A stretch of DNA of 64,000 nucleotides from Marivivens aquimaris (GCF_015220045.1 NZ_JADBGB010000001.1:124001-188000), one strand, 5' to 3'. Positions 18,038-27,526 are shown, numbered from the stretch's first letter. Notes: generated from the sequence alone by a model not told the origin. Numbers and translations are program-made.

Positions 18038-18752
18038 TGATTTGCAGGACCTGATCCTTGATCTGAGGGGCATGGTCGACGTCGATCACACTGTTTATCA
18101 TTGGGTCAGTTCGGACGGCGAACAGTACGGCTGCGGCACGTATCCGCCCGAGTGGGTCCAGCACTACGTCGAAAACGACTATATCCGCATCGATCCGGTG
18201 GTGCAGGGATGTTACCAGCGCTTCCACCCCGTGGATTGGAAGCGGCTCGATTGGTCGAGCAAGAGCGCACGGGCTTTCCTTCAGAACGCATTAAAGCACG
18301 GTGTCGGCAATCAGGGGCTTTCGGTCCCGATCCGCGGCCCGAACGGTCAATTCGCGATGTTCACTGTTTCCCATCACTGTTCTGACGAAGAGTGGACGGC
18401 GTTTATCGAAGAATGGCAGCGCGACCTCATAGTAATTGCGCACTATTTTAATCAAAAGGCGCTGGAAATTGCCGGTGACCGCGCGCCCGAACGGACGAAG
18501 GCTCTGTCACCTCGCGAAACCGATGCGCTCACGTTCCTTGCGATGGGATACGGGCGGGGGCAAGTCTCTGAAATGCTGGCGATTTCCGAACACACACTGC
18601 GGGTCTACATCGAGAGCGCACGTTTCAAACTGGGCGCCGCGAACACCACTCACGCGGTCGCCAAAGCGCTCGCCGAGGGGCTCATTTTGATCGGCGGCGC
18701 GGCGCGTGGATCGGCCGGAGACTGGCCCGGACGCAAGCAAGCGGCCGAGTAA
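17982..18752 (+). CDS. luxR: LuxR-family acyl-homoserine-lactone receptor/regulator
   Basis: The 256-residue protein has an N-terminal autoinducer-binding domain (residues about 15-165). The ligand-pocket pattern is visible as YHWVS, YPPEWVQHYVENDYIRIDPVV and a later G in NQGLSVPIRG. Its C-terminal GerE-type helix-turn-helix (residues about 175-240) contains LSPRETDALTFLAMG and ISEHTLRVYIESARFKLGA. It should bind an acyl-HSL made by the LuxI encoded 74 bp downstream and activate target promoters. The last 20 residues extend beyond the usual end. I could not identify a lux-box before luxI. Confidence 0.93.
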   Translation: MAKALEQFLGRLEQASNLDDLQDLILDLRGMVDVDHTVYHWVSSDGEQYGCGTYPPEWVQHYVENDYIRIDPVVQGCYQRFHPVDWKRLDWSSKSARAFLQNALKHGVGNQGLSVPIRGPNGQFAMFTVSHHCSDEEWTAFIEEWQRDLIVIAHYFNQKALEIAGDRAPERTKALSPRETDALTFLAMGYGRGQVSEMLAISEHTLRVYIESARFKLGAANTTHAVAKALAEGLILIGGAARGSAGDWPGRKQAAE

Positions 18753-18826
18753 CGCACGGTACATAAGAAGAACATTAAGACTTTTGAGGCACCATCGGGG
18801 CAGGGATCAGCCACCGAGGAACGAAT

Positions 18827-19459
18827 ATGCTACGTTATGTTTATGCCGACCAACTCGATCAATTTCCGCGCCTTCGCGACACCATGTTCCGTGACCGTGC
18901 CGACCAGTTTCGCACCCGCCTTGGATGGGAAGTGGAGGTCGACGAAAATGGTTTCGAGCGCGATCAATACGACGACCTGAACCCGCTCTATGTGATCTGG
19001 GAGCGTGCCGACGGCACCCACGGTGGCTCGATGCGGTTTCTGCCGACGACGGGCCGCACGATGGTCAACGAGCACTTTCTTGAATTGATGGACGGCGTGC
19101 ACATCAACAGCCCGCTGATCTGGGAGTGCACGCGGTTCTGTCTGAATCGGAACAGCGAAAGCCGCGTAGCCGCCGCGCTGATGCTGGGCGGCGGCGAGTT
19201 GATGCGGGCTTTCGGGGTGAAGCACTTTGTCGGCGTGTTTGATGCGCGCATGGTCCGGATCTACCGCATGATCGGCTCTTCGCCGACTGTTCTAGGGGCG
19301 AGCGGTGAGGGCCGCACCCAGATTAGTGTCGGTCTTTGGGATTACACAGCGGATGACCGCGCCAAGGTGATCGAACGGGCAGGGGTGCTGTCGGCGCTCT
19401 CCGAAGCGTGGTTCGAAAGCAGCTTTGGCTACCTGCCAGAAATGCGCATGACCGCTTGA
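18827..19459 (+). CDS. luxI: Acyl-homoserine-lactone synthase, LuxI family
   Basis: A 210-residue autoinducer synthase that makes acyl-HSL from S-adenosylmethionine and acyl-ACP. Conserved positions are present in order: MFRDRADQF (Arg, Phe), GWEVEVDENGFERDQYD (Trp, Glu, Asp), GSMRFLPTTG (Arg) and WECTRFC (Glu, Arg). GAGG lies upstream of the ATG. It pairs with the luxR gene just before it, forming a complete quorum-sensing module. Acyl-chain length cannot be read reliably from the sequence. Confidence 0.95.
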   Translation: MLRYVYADQLDQFPRLRDTMFRDRADQFRTRLGWEVEVDENGFERDQYDDLNPLYVIWERADGTHGGSMRFLPTTGRTMVNEHFLELMDGVHINSPLIWECTRFCLNRNSESRVAAALMLGGGELMRAFGVKHFVGVFDARMVRIYRMIGSSPTVLGASGEGRTQISVGLWDYTADDRAKVIERAGVLSALSEAWFESSFGYLPEMRMTA

Positions 19460-19500
19460 CGGCTCTGGTCCCCGAAGTCGGCTGGGGGTAGTGTCGCGCT

Positions 19501-21033
19501 ATGACATTGCCCACCCTTAAATTTTCCGAAGATCAGGCCGCCGCTTGGGATGCTATTTCCGATAATCTGGCCGAGGCCGGCGTCGATCTCGTCGACTCGC
19601 TGATGCAAAAGCCCCAAGGGCCGAGCAGCAGCGTCATGGCCGTCATCGGGAAGGCGGGCTCGGGTAAAACCCTGCTGCTGGCCGAGCTGACCAAGGCGCT
19701 GCGCGACGCGGGCGTGTCGATCATTTCGGGCGATTGGGAAGGGAAGAAGTCTCGCGACCGCAGGACGTTAGCCGTCCTCGCGCCGACGAACAAAGCCGCC
19801 GCTGTTCTGCGAAACCGCGGCGTGCCTGCAACGACGATCCACCGCATCCTTTATACGCCGGTTTACGATCCGCACTACGAACAGATCGCGGAATGGCTGG
19901 CGGGGGAGGCCGAGCGCCCGACCGTTGAGGGGCTGACCGACACCGCGCTGGACCGTGCCTACGCGTCCTACCAGATCAACGCCTCTATTCCTGCGGCCTT
20001 GGCTGCTGCGGGTCTGCGCGGCTCCGACTTCATCACCGGCTGGAAACGCCGCGAAGAGCCGCTGGATATCGGGTTCATCGACGAAAGTTCGATGCTGGAC
20101 CAGAAGGCGCTCGATGACCTGAAGGAGATTTTCCCGACGTTGGTGCTGTTCGGCGATCCCGCGCAGCTGCCGCCAGTTCAGGGCACGGGCGGCATGGTGT
20201 TCGAGGCGCTGCCGGAAAAGCAGAAGCTGATCCTCAATCGCATTCACCGTCAGGAGGTGGGCAACCCGATCCTCGATCTCGCCCACGCGCTAGCCGATCC
20301 GTGGGTCGATTTCTATAAGTTCGAGCAGCTCGTCGAAGAGGCGTCGAAGAAAGACCCGCGTGTGGTCTGGGCCCAACGTGTCGAGTCCGACCTAATGGCG
20401 CGCTCGCCCGTGCTGGTCTGGCGCAACGCAACGCGCATTCGCTTGATCCACGCGTTCCGCAATGCATTCGACGCGCCTCAGGACATGCTGCTCCCGGGTG
20501 AGCCGCTGATCTGCGACGGCATCGAATTGCCTGCGAAACACCGTAAGAAACGCCTCGATCTGGAAGCGCGCGGCCTCATCAAGGGCGCGCAGGTGATCTA
20601 CCGCGGTCCGGGCAGCAAGCCGGGCTTTTCGCGGCTCTGGGTGATGGGCGCCGAGGAGCCTCAGCTCTCAGCCGCCAGCATCGTAAAGATCGAGATGGAG
20701 GGCGAGGAAGAGCCGTTCATTCCGTATGCTGCCCGTATGGGGGCGACCTTCCTGCATGGCGCGGCGGTGACGATCCACAAAGCGCAGGGCTCGCAGTGGG
20801 ATACCGTTCAGGTCTTCGGACCCGATATTTACGCAGCCGCCCAAATGGGGCGGTCGGAGGCGGGGCAGCCGCTGTGGAAGCGCCTCGCTTACGTCGCGAT
20901 CACGCGGGCGGAGCGGGAGCTTCGCTGGGTGACGCGCCGCAGCCTCGCGCGCCCGACGTCACCGCTATCGATTGACGACCTGTCGGCTCCGGCGGCAGAG
21001 TTGCGCCTGACAACGCAGGAGGCTCCGGAATGA
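19501..21033 (+). CDS. RecD/Dda-like superfamily 1 DNA helicase
   Basis: The 510-residue protein has Walker A IGKAGSGKT (about residues 49-57), a motif Ia-like APTNKAAAVL, motif II FIDESSMLD, motif III LFGDPAQLPPV, and C-terminal UvrD_C_2-type motifs HGAAVTIHKAQGSQWDTV (in part) and YVAITRAE. This marks a 5'-3' SF1B helicase resembling RecD2 or Dda rather than a RecBCD subunit, since no recB or recC is nearby. The stop overlaps the next gene's start (ATGA at 21030), so the SDR is cotranslated. Its cellular role, probably in replication or repair, is inferred. Confidence 0.85.
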   Translation: MTLPTLKFSEDQAAAWDAISDNLAEAGVDLVDSLMQKPQGPSSSVMAVIGKAGSGKTLLLAELTKALRDAGVSIISGDWEGKKSRDRRTLAVLAPTNKAAAVLRNRGVPATTIHRILYTPVYDPHYEQIAEWLAGEAERPTVEGLTDTALDRAYASYQINASIPAALAAAGLRGSDFITGWKRREEPLDIGFIDESSMLDQKALDDLKEIFPTLVLFGDPAQLPPVQGTGGMVFEALPEKQKLILNRIHRQEVGNPILDLAHALADPWVDFYKFEQLVEEASKKDPRVVWAQRVESDLMARSPVLVWRNATRIRLIHAFRNAFDAPQDMLLPGEPLICDGIELPAKHRKKRLDLEARGLIKGAQVIYRGPGSKPGFSRLWVMGAEEPQLSAASIVKIEMEGEEEPFIPYAARMGATFLHGAAVTIHKAQGSQWDTVQVFGPDIYAAAQMGRSEAGQPLWKRLAYVAITRAERELRWVTRRSLARPTSPLSIDDLSAPAAELRLTTQEAPE

Positions 21034-21758
21034 AAACTGCGATTATCACAGGCGCGAGCAGCGGCATCGGACGCGCGGTGGCGGAAAAGCTGGCCCATGC
21101 AGGCTGGTCGGTCGGGCTGATCGCGCGGCGCGCGGACGTTCTAGAGGAAATGGCCGCCAGCCTGCCTGACGCATTGGCGCTGCCCTGTGATGTCAGCGAT
21201 GCGGCTGCGGTCGAGGAGGCCTTTGCGAGTTTCGTCGCAGAGTATGGCCACCTTGATCTGCTGTTCAACAATGCGGGCGTTTTCACGCCGCAGGCCGACA
21301 TTGATGACACGCCGCTGGAGGACTGGGATCGCGCGCTGTCGGTGAACCTTACTGGCATGTTTCTTTGCGCCCGTCAGGCGTTCGGCCAGATGAAACGGCA
21401 GAAGCCTCGCGGCGGTAGGATCGTTAACAACGGTTCGGTTTCGGCGCATGTGCCGCGCCCGCAGGCGGTGACTTATACGGTGACCAAGCACGCGATCACG
21501 GGGCTGACCAAGCAGTTGGCGCTCGACGGTCGGGAGTTGGATATCTGCTGCGGTCAGATCGACATCGGTAACACCTACACCGAAATGTTGGCCGATATCA
21601 GTGACGCCGCGATCGCCAAGGGCGAGACGCCGCCGCCGTCGTTTGACGTTAGCCATGTGGCCGATAGCGTGCTGGCGATGGCCGAGCTGCCGCTCAACGC
21701 CAACGTGCTCTTCCAGACGATCATGGCGCGGGGCATGCCCTACGTGGGCCGCGGTTAA
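21030..21758 (+). CDS. Short-chain dehydrogenase/reductase (SDR)
   Basis: A classical 242-residue SDR: cofactor motif TGASSGIG (residues 7-14), NNAG (about 84), catalytic Ser in NGSVSAH, and YTVTK as the YxxxK pair (about 149-153). NAD(P)-dependent oxidation or reduction of an unknown small substrate is expected. The unusual DICCGQIDIGN segment replaces the commoner PG-containing loop. It is coupled to the helicase gene upstream and converges with the TIGR02186 gene, overlapping it by 4 bp. Confidence 0.88.
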   Translation: MKTAIITGASSGIGRAVAEKLAHAGWSVGLIARRADVLEEMAASLPDALALPCDVSDAAAVEEAFASFVAEYGHLDLLFNNAGVFTPQADIDDTPLEDWDRALSVNLTGMFLCARQAFGQMKRQKPRGGRIVNNGSVSAHVPRPQAVTYTVTKHAITGLTKQLALDGRELDICCGQIDIGNTYTEMLADISDAAIAKGETPPPSFDVSHVADSVLAMAELPLNANVLFQTIMARGMPYVGRG

Positions 21759-22513
21759 CGGCGGAGCCTGCCGAAGATCGCCGAAGCGGCCCAGCCGGAA
21801 ACGGCTGCGATGAACAGCGACAGCAGGCCGTAGATCGCGCCTTGCTCGGTCGCGAGGTTGTAGAGCCAGCGCTCGATGCCGACTTTGAACACCGGAATGA
21901 TCACGCGGATCTGGTCGACGACCTGACCATTGCGCGTGATGAAGATGCGCGTGCGATAATTGCCCTCGACCAGTTTGGAGGGCAGGGCGATCGACGTGTG
22001 GAACAGCGTGTCCTCGTCGAGTGAAACCTCGCCTTCGAGGACTTGGAAAAGATCTTCGCGTTCTTTGAGGCGGGCATAGGCGTCGGTGTAATCGTTGGTG
22101 CTGAAGGCGTCCTGACCGACGGCGCGGATCACGCGATCGCCGGTGATCGCCTGTTGTAAATCTTCGAGCGGGTTCAGCACGTCGTCAATCGGACCGGAGG
22201 TGGCGACAGCGTAGAACGACGGCGCGATCTCGATCTCGACAGAGCGGGTGTTCACCCAGATACCGGCGATGCGTTCTTTCTTGCGAACGGTCGTCGGGAC
22301 GTTCGGGCCAGCGACGGCGATGATGACGCCGAGGTCGGAAAACTCGGGCGGCGGCGACTCGCGGCGGATTGCGCCGAAGATCAGAATCTCGGAGCCGGTG
22401 AAGGTTGCGGAAATCGCGACCTCGTCCTGCGACAGGCCGAGCACGATTTCTTCCTGCGCGCGCGCTGACAGGGCCGTCAGGCAGAGGGTGAGTATCGCGA
22501 GGAGCCGGATCAT
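21755..22513 (-). CDS. TIGR02186 family (alphaproteobacterial transmembrane) protein
   Basis: The 252-residue protein has a signal peptide (cleavage likely after ARA, residue 19). A large periplasmic domain opens EEIVLGLSQDEVAISATFTG, and a single C-terminal transmembrane helix (about residues 225-247) precedes a basic tail. This matches the TIGR02186 family found beside TSUP permeases. Its ATG overlaps the permease stop (22510-22513), so the two are translationally coupled and may form one exporter. Function is otherwise unknown. Confidence 0.83.
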   Translation of the reverse strand: MIRLLAILTLCLTALSARAQEEIVLGLSQDEVAISATFTGSEILIFGAIRRESPPPEFSDLGVIIAVAGPNVPTTVRKKERIAGIWVNTRSVEIEIAPSFYAVATSGPIDDVLNPLEDLQQAITGDRVIRAVGQDAFSTNDYTDAYARLKEREDLFQVLEGEVSLDEDTLFHTSIALPSKLVEGNYRTRIFITRNGQVVDQIRVIIPVFKVGIERWLYNLATEQGAIYGLLSLFIAAVSGWAASAIFGRLRR

Positions 22514-23418
22514 TCGCCTGTCCCCAGCGAGTAGACATCAAGCGGCGTGATCACGAGGTCGAGGCCGAGCTTGATGCACACCAGCAGAACCAGCGCGGCG
22601 AGCAGGATGCGGAGCTGTTCGGCTTTCAGTTTGGCGCCGATGCGGGTGCCGAACTGTGCGCCGATCACGCCGCCGATCAGCAGCAGAAGCGCCAGCACGA
22701 TATCGACGGTGTGGTTGGTGATCGCGTGCATCATCGTCGTGTAGGCGGACACGAAGATGATCTGGAACAGCGAGGTGCCGATCACAACCTTGGTCGGCAT
22801 GCCCAGCAGGTAGATCATCGCGGGCACCATGATAAAGCCGCCACCAACGCCCATGATTGCGGAGAGGATACCGACGAAAACGCCGACCATCAGCGGCGGG
22901 ATCACCGAAATATAGAGACCGGAGATGCGGAACTTCACCTTGAAGGGCAGGTTGTGGACCCAGTTGTGACGGCGGCGCTTTTTGGCTCCCTTGCGCCCAC
23001 TTTTGCGCAAGGCGTTGAGGCTCTCGACGAACATCAGGCCGCCGACGATGCCGAGGAACACAACGTAGCAAAGGTTCACGAGCAGATCGACTTGGCCCGC
23101 TGCCTTGAGCAGGTTGAAGATCTGCACCCCGATCGTGGAGCCGATCAGGCCCCCGATCAGCAGGACCGTCCCCATCCAGTAATCGACGCCCTTGCGTTTG
23201 ATATGCCCGAAGAGGGCGGAAACGGAGGACGCGACGATCTGGTTGGCAGAGGTGGCAACCGCAACAGCGGGCGGAATGCCGACAAAGAACAGCAGCGGAG
23301 TAATAAGGAAGCCGCCGCCCACGCCGAACATGCCGGAGAGCACACCAACAAGGCCACCAATCCCGAGCAGGAGGTAGATGTTGACTGAGATTTCGGCAAT
23401 CGGGAGGTAGATTTGCAT
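22510..23418 (-). CDS. TSUP (TauE/SafE) family permease
   Basis: A 302-residue polytopic membrane protein with the twofold TSUP repeat. The first half has GIGGLVGVLSGMFGVGGGFL and the second GILSAIMGVGGGFIMVPA (each in part), separated by a charged loop of Lys/Arg (about residues 125-150). I start at the ATG at 23418 (MQIYLPIAE); the open frame reaches a TTG at 23451 with no better ribosome site. Coupled to the TIGR02186 gene. The substrate is probably a sulfur-containing anion by family analogy, not by direct evidence. Confidence 0.87.
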   Translation of the reverse strand: MQIYLPIAEISVNIYLLLGIGGLVGVLSGMFGVGGGFLITPLLFFVGIPPAVAVATSANQIVASSVSALFGHIKRKGVDYWMGTVLLIGGLIGSTIGVQIFNLLKAAGQVDLLVNLCYVVFLGIVGGLMFVESLNALRKSGRKGAKKRRRHNWVHNLPFKVKFRISGLYISVIPPLMVGVFVGILSAIMGVGGGFIMVPAMIYLLGMPTKVVIGTSLFQIIFVSAYTTMMHAITNHTVDIVLALLLLIGGVIGAQFGTRIGAKLKAEQLRILLAALVLLVCIKLGLDLVITPLDVYSLGTGE

Positions 23419-23528
23419 GTCCCGTCCGGTCTTTGAGCTTGTTTCGAACAAGACTCGTTATCCGGCGAGTGTCAAACCCATTGCCCCCGAAAAATGCAGA
23501 AATCTGTAATTGAAGATATAAGTGATCG

Positions 23529-24749
23529 TTATGTCTTGGTTGTAGCCTGACGGATCAGGCGTCCGAGCCGTCCGATGCCTTCGTCAATCTGGTCGGGCAG
23601 GGCGCAGGAGAAAGACAACCTTATTCCATTGCCGTTCGCGCTATCCGCGTAGAATGCCCGTCCCGGTACGAAAGCGAATTTTTCGGTCTTTAACGACTCG
23701 GCAAGAAGGTCCGCTCCGTCAATATCTTGGGGCAGGGTCACCCAGATGAACATTCCGCCTTCGGGGCGGGTCCACGATACATTATCGGGCATTTCCCGTT
23801 CGAGCGCCGCCAGCATGTGATCGCGGCGCGATTTGTATGTTTTCCGGATCAGTTCGACCTGTTTGCCGAACGTGGCGCGGGCCACGCGGTTGATGGCGAT
23901 CTGGTTGAGCGAGGCGGAGTGCAGGTCGGCGGCCTGCTTGATAAGGACCAGACGCTGGATGACTTCCTTGGCGGCGACGACCCAGCCGACGCGCAAACCG
24001 GGGGCGAGGGTTTTGGAGAAGCTGCCGCAATATATAGTGCGGCAATCCTCGATCGTGCCGCGCTTTTCGATCTCCATCGCGAGGACGGACGGCTGCGGTT
24101 CGCCGTCATAACGGAGGCTCTGATAGGCGGCGTCCTCAATGAACGGGATGTCGAGCGCCTCGCTGAGGTCAAGCAACCCCTGACGCTCACGGCGGTTCAT
24201 TGTCATGCCGGTCGGGTTCGCGAAATCGACGGAGGCGTAGGCGAATTTGACCGCGCCGCCGTTTGCCGCGGCTGTGTCGCGATAGTCATCCGCCGTGCGG
24301 TTCGACGCCGGATCGAGGCGGTCGTAGTGTGGCTCGTAGGCGTTGAAGGCACCAAGCGCGCCCATGTAGGTCGGCCACGTGACCAGCGCGGTGTCATTGG
24401 GCGACAGGAAGAGCTTGCCCAGATAGTCCAGAGCCTGCTGCGAGCCAGAGGTGATGAGGATGTTGTCGATATCGCAGGGAATCCCGATCTCGCCCATCTG
24501 CCCAGCCAGCCATTCGCGGAGCGGCTTAAAACCTTCGGACACACTATACTGTAGCGCCTGTTGTCCCTCGGCGGTGGAGAACACATCAGCGAAGGCATCC
24601 GAGAACGCTTCGGTGGGGAAAAGGGCAGGGTCGGGAATGCCGCCGGCAAAGGAAATGATGTTGGGCTGGTCGAGCAGTTTGAGCAGCTCCCTGATTTCCG
24701 ACGCCTTCATTCGCGATTGCCTGCTGGCAAAGACCTGTGCCCAGTCCAT
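23529..24749 (-). CDS. PLP-dependent aminotransferase class I/II (2-aminoadipate/MocR-type fold)
   Basis: The 406-residue enzyme has the fold-type I pattern: SFAGGIPDPALFP near the start, QYSVSEGFKPLREWLA, ITSGSQQALDYLGK, DFANPTGMTM and the PLP-lysine block GSFSKTLAPGLRVGW (about residue 245). There is no N-terminal GntR domain, so it is a free-standing aminotransferase. The group includes 2-aminoadipate and branched/aromatic amino acid transaminases, and I cannot pick a substrate. The start at 24749 follows AGGAGGA, better than the longer frame to 24782. Confidence 0.87.
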   Translation of the reverse strand: MDWAQVFASRQSRMKASEIRELLKLLDQPNIISFAGGIPDPALFPTEAFSDAFADVFSTAEGQQALQYSVSEGFKPLREWLAGQMGEIGIPCDIDNILITSGSQQALDYLGKLFLSPNDTALVTWPTYMGALGAFNAYEPHYDRLDPASNRTADDYRDTAAANGGAVKFAYASVDFANPTGMTMNRRERQGLLDLSEALDIPFIEDAAYQSLRYDGEPQPSVLAMEIEKRGTIEDCRTIYCGSFSKTLAPGLRVGWVVAAKEVIQRLVLIKQAADLHSASLNQIAINRVARATFGKQVELIRKTYKSRRDHMLAALEREMPDNVSWTRPEGGMFIWVTLPQDIDGADLLAESLKTEKFAFVPGRAFYADSANGNGIRLSFSCALPDQIDEGIGRLGRLIRQATTKT

Positions 24750-25088
24750 TGATTCCTCCTGCGGATTGAGCGCAGAGGACACCTTGGAGAATTTTAAGTC
24801 AATAGTTATGACCTACCTGCCACGCCGAAATGTCGCACTCGCCTTGCACATCGACGCCCCGATGATTTGATCTAACTCAAAGTAGACGCGCAAAACATGT
24901 GGCTTATGGGTTTTACGGCGCCCCTGGATACAACCTCCCCTGTGTTCGGGGTGCGCCATTTTACCTCGGCTTAATAGCCCTTTCGAATATTGCCGTATTT
25001 GTCGGAAACGACTAGAACCGCTCCCAAAGTCGGTGGGCGGAGTGTGACTCGGCCTGCCTGTTGGAATTTACCAATTCGGGAGAGCCAC
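24750..25088. other. 339-bp divergent intergenic region
   Basis: No gene is supportable here. It contains the FNR-like box at 24867-24880 and must hold the promoters of the minus-strand aminotransferase gene and of ctaD. ATTTTAAG and TAACT stretches are AT-rich, but I cannot assign -35/-10 elements reliably. The open frame of ctaD extends to 24990 without a better start. Confidence 0.6.
24867..24880. promoter_or_regulatory. FNR/FnrL-like box upstream of ctaD
   Basis: TTGAT-CTAA-CTCAA matches the FNR/FnrL consensus TTGAT-N4-ATCAA at nine of ten positions. It lies 209 bp upstream of ctaD and 118 bp upstream of the divergent aminotransferase start. Oxygen control of a terminal oxidase would make sense. 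One near-match is not proof. Confidence 0.4.
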
Positions 25089-26759
25089 ATGGCAGATGCA
25101 GCCATTCATGGCCATGAACACCACGACGAGAGAGGCTTCTTCACTCGTTGGTTCATGTCCACCAACCACAAGGACATCGGGATCCTTTACCTGTTCGTAG
25201 CAGGTATCGTAGGTTTCATCTCGGTTCTGTTCACCGTTTATATGCGTCTCGAACTGATGCATCCGGGCGTTCAGTACATGTGCCTTGAGGGCGCACGTTT
25301 CATCGCCAGCGAGGCGACCTGTACGCCGAACGGCCACCTCTGGAACGTGATGATCACCTATCACGGCGTCCTGATGATGTTCTTCGTCGTCATTCCGGCT
25401 CTGTTCGGCGGCTTCGGCAACTACCTGATGCCGCTGCAGATCGGCGCTCCGGACATGGCTTTCCCGCGCATGAACAACCTGTCGTTCTGGATGTACGTTG
25501 CAGGTGTCGGACTCGGCGTTGCCTCGATGTTCGCACCGGGCGGCGACGGCCAGTCCGGTTCGGGTATCGGCTGGGTTCTCTACCCGCCGCTCTCGACCCA
25601 GGAAGCAGGCTACTCGACCGACCTCGCGATCTTCGCAGTCCACGTTTCGGGTGCTTCGTCGATCCTCGGCGCCATCAACATCATCACCACCTTCCTGAAC
25701 ATGCGCGCACCGGGCATGACCCTGCACAAGGTTCCGCTGTTCGCTTGGTCGGTCTTCGTGACCGCATGGCTGATCCTTCTGTCGCTGCCGGTTCTGGCTG
25801 GCGCGATCACCATGCTGCTGATGGACCGTAACTTCGGTACTTCGTTCTTCCAGCCTGCTGGCGGCGGTGACCCGATCCTCTACCAGCATATCCTGTGGTT
25901 CTTCGGCCACCCGGAAGTCTACATCATCATCATCCCGGGCTTCGGCATCATCAGCCACGTCATTGCCACCTTCTCGCGCAAGCCGATCTTCGGCTACCTG
26001 CCGATGGTTTACGCAATGGTCGCGATCGGTGTTCTTGGCTTCGTCGTGTGGGCGCACCACATGTACACCGTCGGTATGTCGCTGACCCAGCAGTCGTACT
26101 TCATGATGGCCACCATGGTTATCGCGGTTCCGACCGGCGTGAAGATCTTCTCGTGGATCGCCACCATGTGGGGCGGTTCGGTAGAGTTCCGCTCGCCGAT
26201 GCTCTGGGCCTTCGGCTTCCTGTTCCTGTTCACCGTCGGCGGTGTAACCGGTATCGTTCTGTCGCAGGCTCCGATCGACCGCGCTTACCACGACACCTAC
26301 TACGTGGTTGCTCACTTCCACTACGTGATGTCGCTGGGTGCTGTCTTCGCGATCTTCGCCGGTATCTACTTCTACCTGCCGAAGTTCTCGGGCCGCGCTG
26401 CGCCGGAATGGGCTGCCAAGCTGCACTTCTGGATGATGTTCATCGGTGCAAACCTGACCTTCTTCCCGCAGCACTTCCTTGGCCGTCAGGGTATGCCGCG
26501 TCGTTACATCGAGTATCCGGAAGCCTTCGCGACCTGGAACCTCGTGTCCTCGATCGGTGCATTCATCGCCTTCGCTTCGTTCTGCTTCTTCATCGGCGTT
26601 CTGGCCTACACCCTGCTGGCTGGCCGTCGTGAGACCCGTCCGAACCCGTACAACGAGTTCGCTGACACCCTCGAATGGACGCTGCCGTCGCCGCCGCCGG
26701 AGCACACTTTCGAGATCCTTCCGAAGCAGGAAGACTGGGACAAAGGCCACTCGCACTAA
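25089..26759 (+). CDS. ctaD: Cytochrome c oxidase subunit I (aa3 type)
   Basis: The 556-residue core subunit with twelve membrane helices reduces O2 and pumps protons. Ligand motifs are seen in order: [10 protein letters not shown] (low-spin haem His), [14 protein letters not shown] (CuB His with the cross-linked Tyr), AHHMYTVG (CuB His pair) and [12 protein letters not shown] (haem a3 and haem a His). I use the ATG at 25089, preceded by GGGAGAG, giving [12 protein letters not shown]; the frame further upstream lacks family similarity. Subunits II and III are not adjacent, a common alphaproteobacterial arrangement. Confidence 0.97.
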   Translation: MADAAIHGHEHHDERGFFTRWFMSTNHKDIGILYLFVAGIVGFISVLFTVYMRLELMHPGVQYMCLEGARFIASEATCTPNGHLWNVMITYHGVLMMFFVVIPALFGGFGNYLMPLQIGAPDMAFPRMNNLSFWMYVAGVGLGVASMFAPGGDGQSGSGIGWVLYPPLSTQEAGYSTDLAIFAVHVSGASSILGAINIITTFLNMRAPGMTLHKVPLFAWSVFVTAWLILLSLPVLAGAITMLLMDRNFGTSFFQPAGGGDPILYQHILWFFGHPEVYIIIIPGFGIISHVIATFSRKPIFGYLPMVYAMVAIGVLGFVVWAHHMYTVGMSLTQQSYFMMATMVIAVPTGVKIFSWIATMWGGSVEFRSPMLWAFGFLFLFTVGGVTGIVLSQAPIDRAYHDTYYVVAHFHYVMSLGAVFAIFAGIYFYLPKFSGRAAPEWAAKLHFWMMFIGANLTFFPQHFLGRQGMPRRYIEYPEAFATWNLVSSIGAFIAFASFCFFIGVLAYTLLAGRRETRPNPYNEFADTLEWTLPSPPPEHTFEILPKQEDWDKGHSH

Positions 26760-26781
26760 TCAAGCGGCCTTCTGAAATCGG

Positions 26782-26813
26782 AAAACCCCGGCCGCTGCGC
26801 CGGGGTTTTTTGT
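26782..26813 (+). terminator. Terminator of ctaD
   Basis: AAAACCCCGGC / GCCGGGGTTTT stem-loop followed by a T-run, 22 bp after the ctaD stop. Confidence 0.92.
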
Positions 26814-26841
26814 TAGGCCATCTGCCTTGAGGACCCTCCCC

Positions 26842-27339
26842 ATGCCCTACGAATGGATCGCCAAACCCGAAGGCGACAACGCGCCCGTCGCTGAACTCCA
26901 CCTGTGGCCCTACCGCAGCCTGCCCAAGTCCGGCTTCGTCTGGTTTGTCGGCGGTACGATCGCGTTCCTGTCCGTCCCGCTGATCGCGATGATCGGAACG
27001 CAAGTGCTCTGGGGGCTGCTGCCGTTTATCGTGCTGGTGATGTGGGCGCTCTGGTCGGCGCTCCAGCGCAGTTACAAGGACGGCGAAATTCTCGAAGAGC
27101 TGAAAATCTGGCCCGACCGGATGACGCTGGATCGGCATAATCCGCGCAGTGACCAGCAATCGTGGGAAGCCAATCCGTACTGGGTGCAAATCAGCCGCCA
27201 TGAAAAGAACGGACCAGTCGAAGAATACCTCACGATGAAAGGCAGCAATCGCGAGGTTGAAATCGGCTCGTTCCTGTCTGTCGAAGAGCGCCGCGCTCTC
27301 TATCCCGAACTCCTCGGCGCCCTGTCGAAAGTGCGCTAA
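26842..27339 (+). CDS. DUF2244 membrane protein
   Basis: A 165-residue protein with two adjacent transmembrane helices (about residues 35-80) followed by a soluble beta-rich domain containing WEANPYWVQISRH, the DUF2244 pattern. Function unknown. In alphaproteobacteria the family is often found near cytochrome c oxidase genes, as here just after ctaD, though a terminator separates them. The ATG at 26842 follows GAGG; a TTG at 26827 is a less likely start. Confidence 0.82.
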   Translation: MPYEWIAKPEGDNAPVAELHLWPYRSLPKSGFVWFVGGTIAFLSVPLIAMIGTQVLWGLLPFIVLVMWALWSALQRSYKDGEILEELKIWPDRMTLDRHNPRSDQQSWEANPYWVQISRHEKNGPVEEYLTMKGSNREVEIGSFLSVEERRALYPELLGALSKVR

Positions 27340-27343
27340 ACGC

Positions 27344-27526
27344 TCAGTGAGACTGCTTCGGCAGATCCTTGCGCGGCACCGACGCCATCTCTTCGAGCTC
27401 GGCCTCGGTCATATTCTCGTACATATTCTGCGATGCGCCTTGCAGGTCGTCAGGGTCACTATCACCCCGCTTCGCCGAAAGGGCGGCCCCTGCGGCCTTC
27501 TGCTGCTGTTGCGACTGGGCTCTCAT
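27344..27526 (-). CDS. DUF3008 small protein
   Basis: A 60-residue basic-to-acidic protein beginning MRAQSQQQQKAAGAALSAKR and carrying GASQNMYENMTEAELEEMA, which is the DUF3008 pattern. Function unknown; in enterobacteria relatives are stress-associated. I start at 27526 after an AGGAG site rather than at the longer frame to 27619. It converges with the DUF2244 gene. Confidence 0.82.
   Translation of the reverse strand: MRAQSQQQQKAAGAALSAKRGDSDPDDLQGASQNMYENMTEAELEEMASVPRKDLPKQSH

Noticed and set aside
18753..18826. Possible lux-box between luxR and luxI
   Set aside because: The 74-bp gap contains no convincing 18-20-bp inverted repeat of the lux-box type.
25068..26756. 562-residue open frame antisense to ctaD
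   Set aside because: It mirrors the codon frame of ctaD exactly, has an implausible composition rich in Arg, Asp, Gln and His, and matches no family. GC-rich third positions of ctaD create it.
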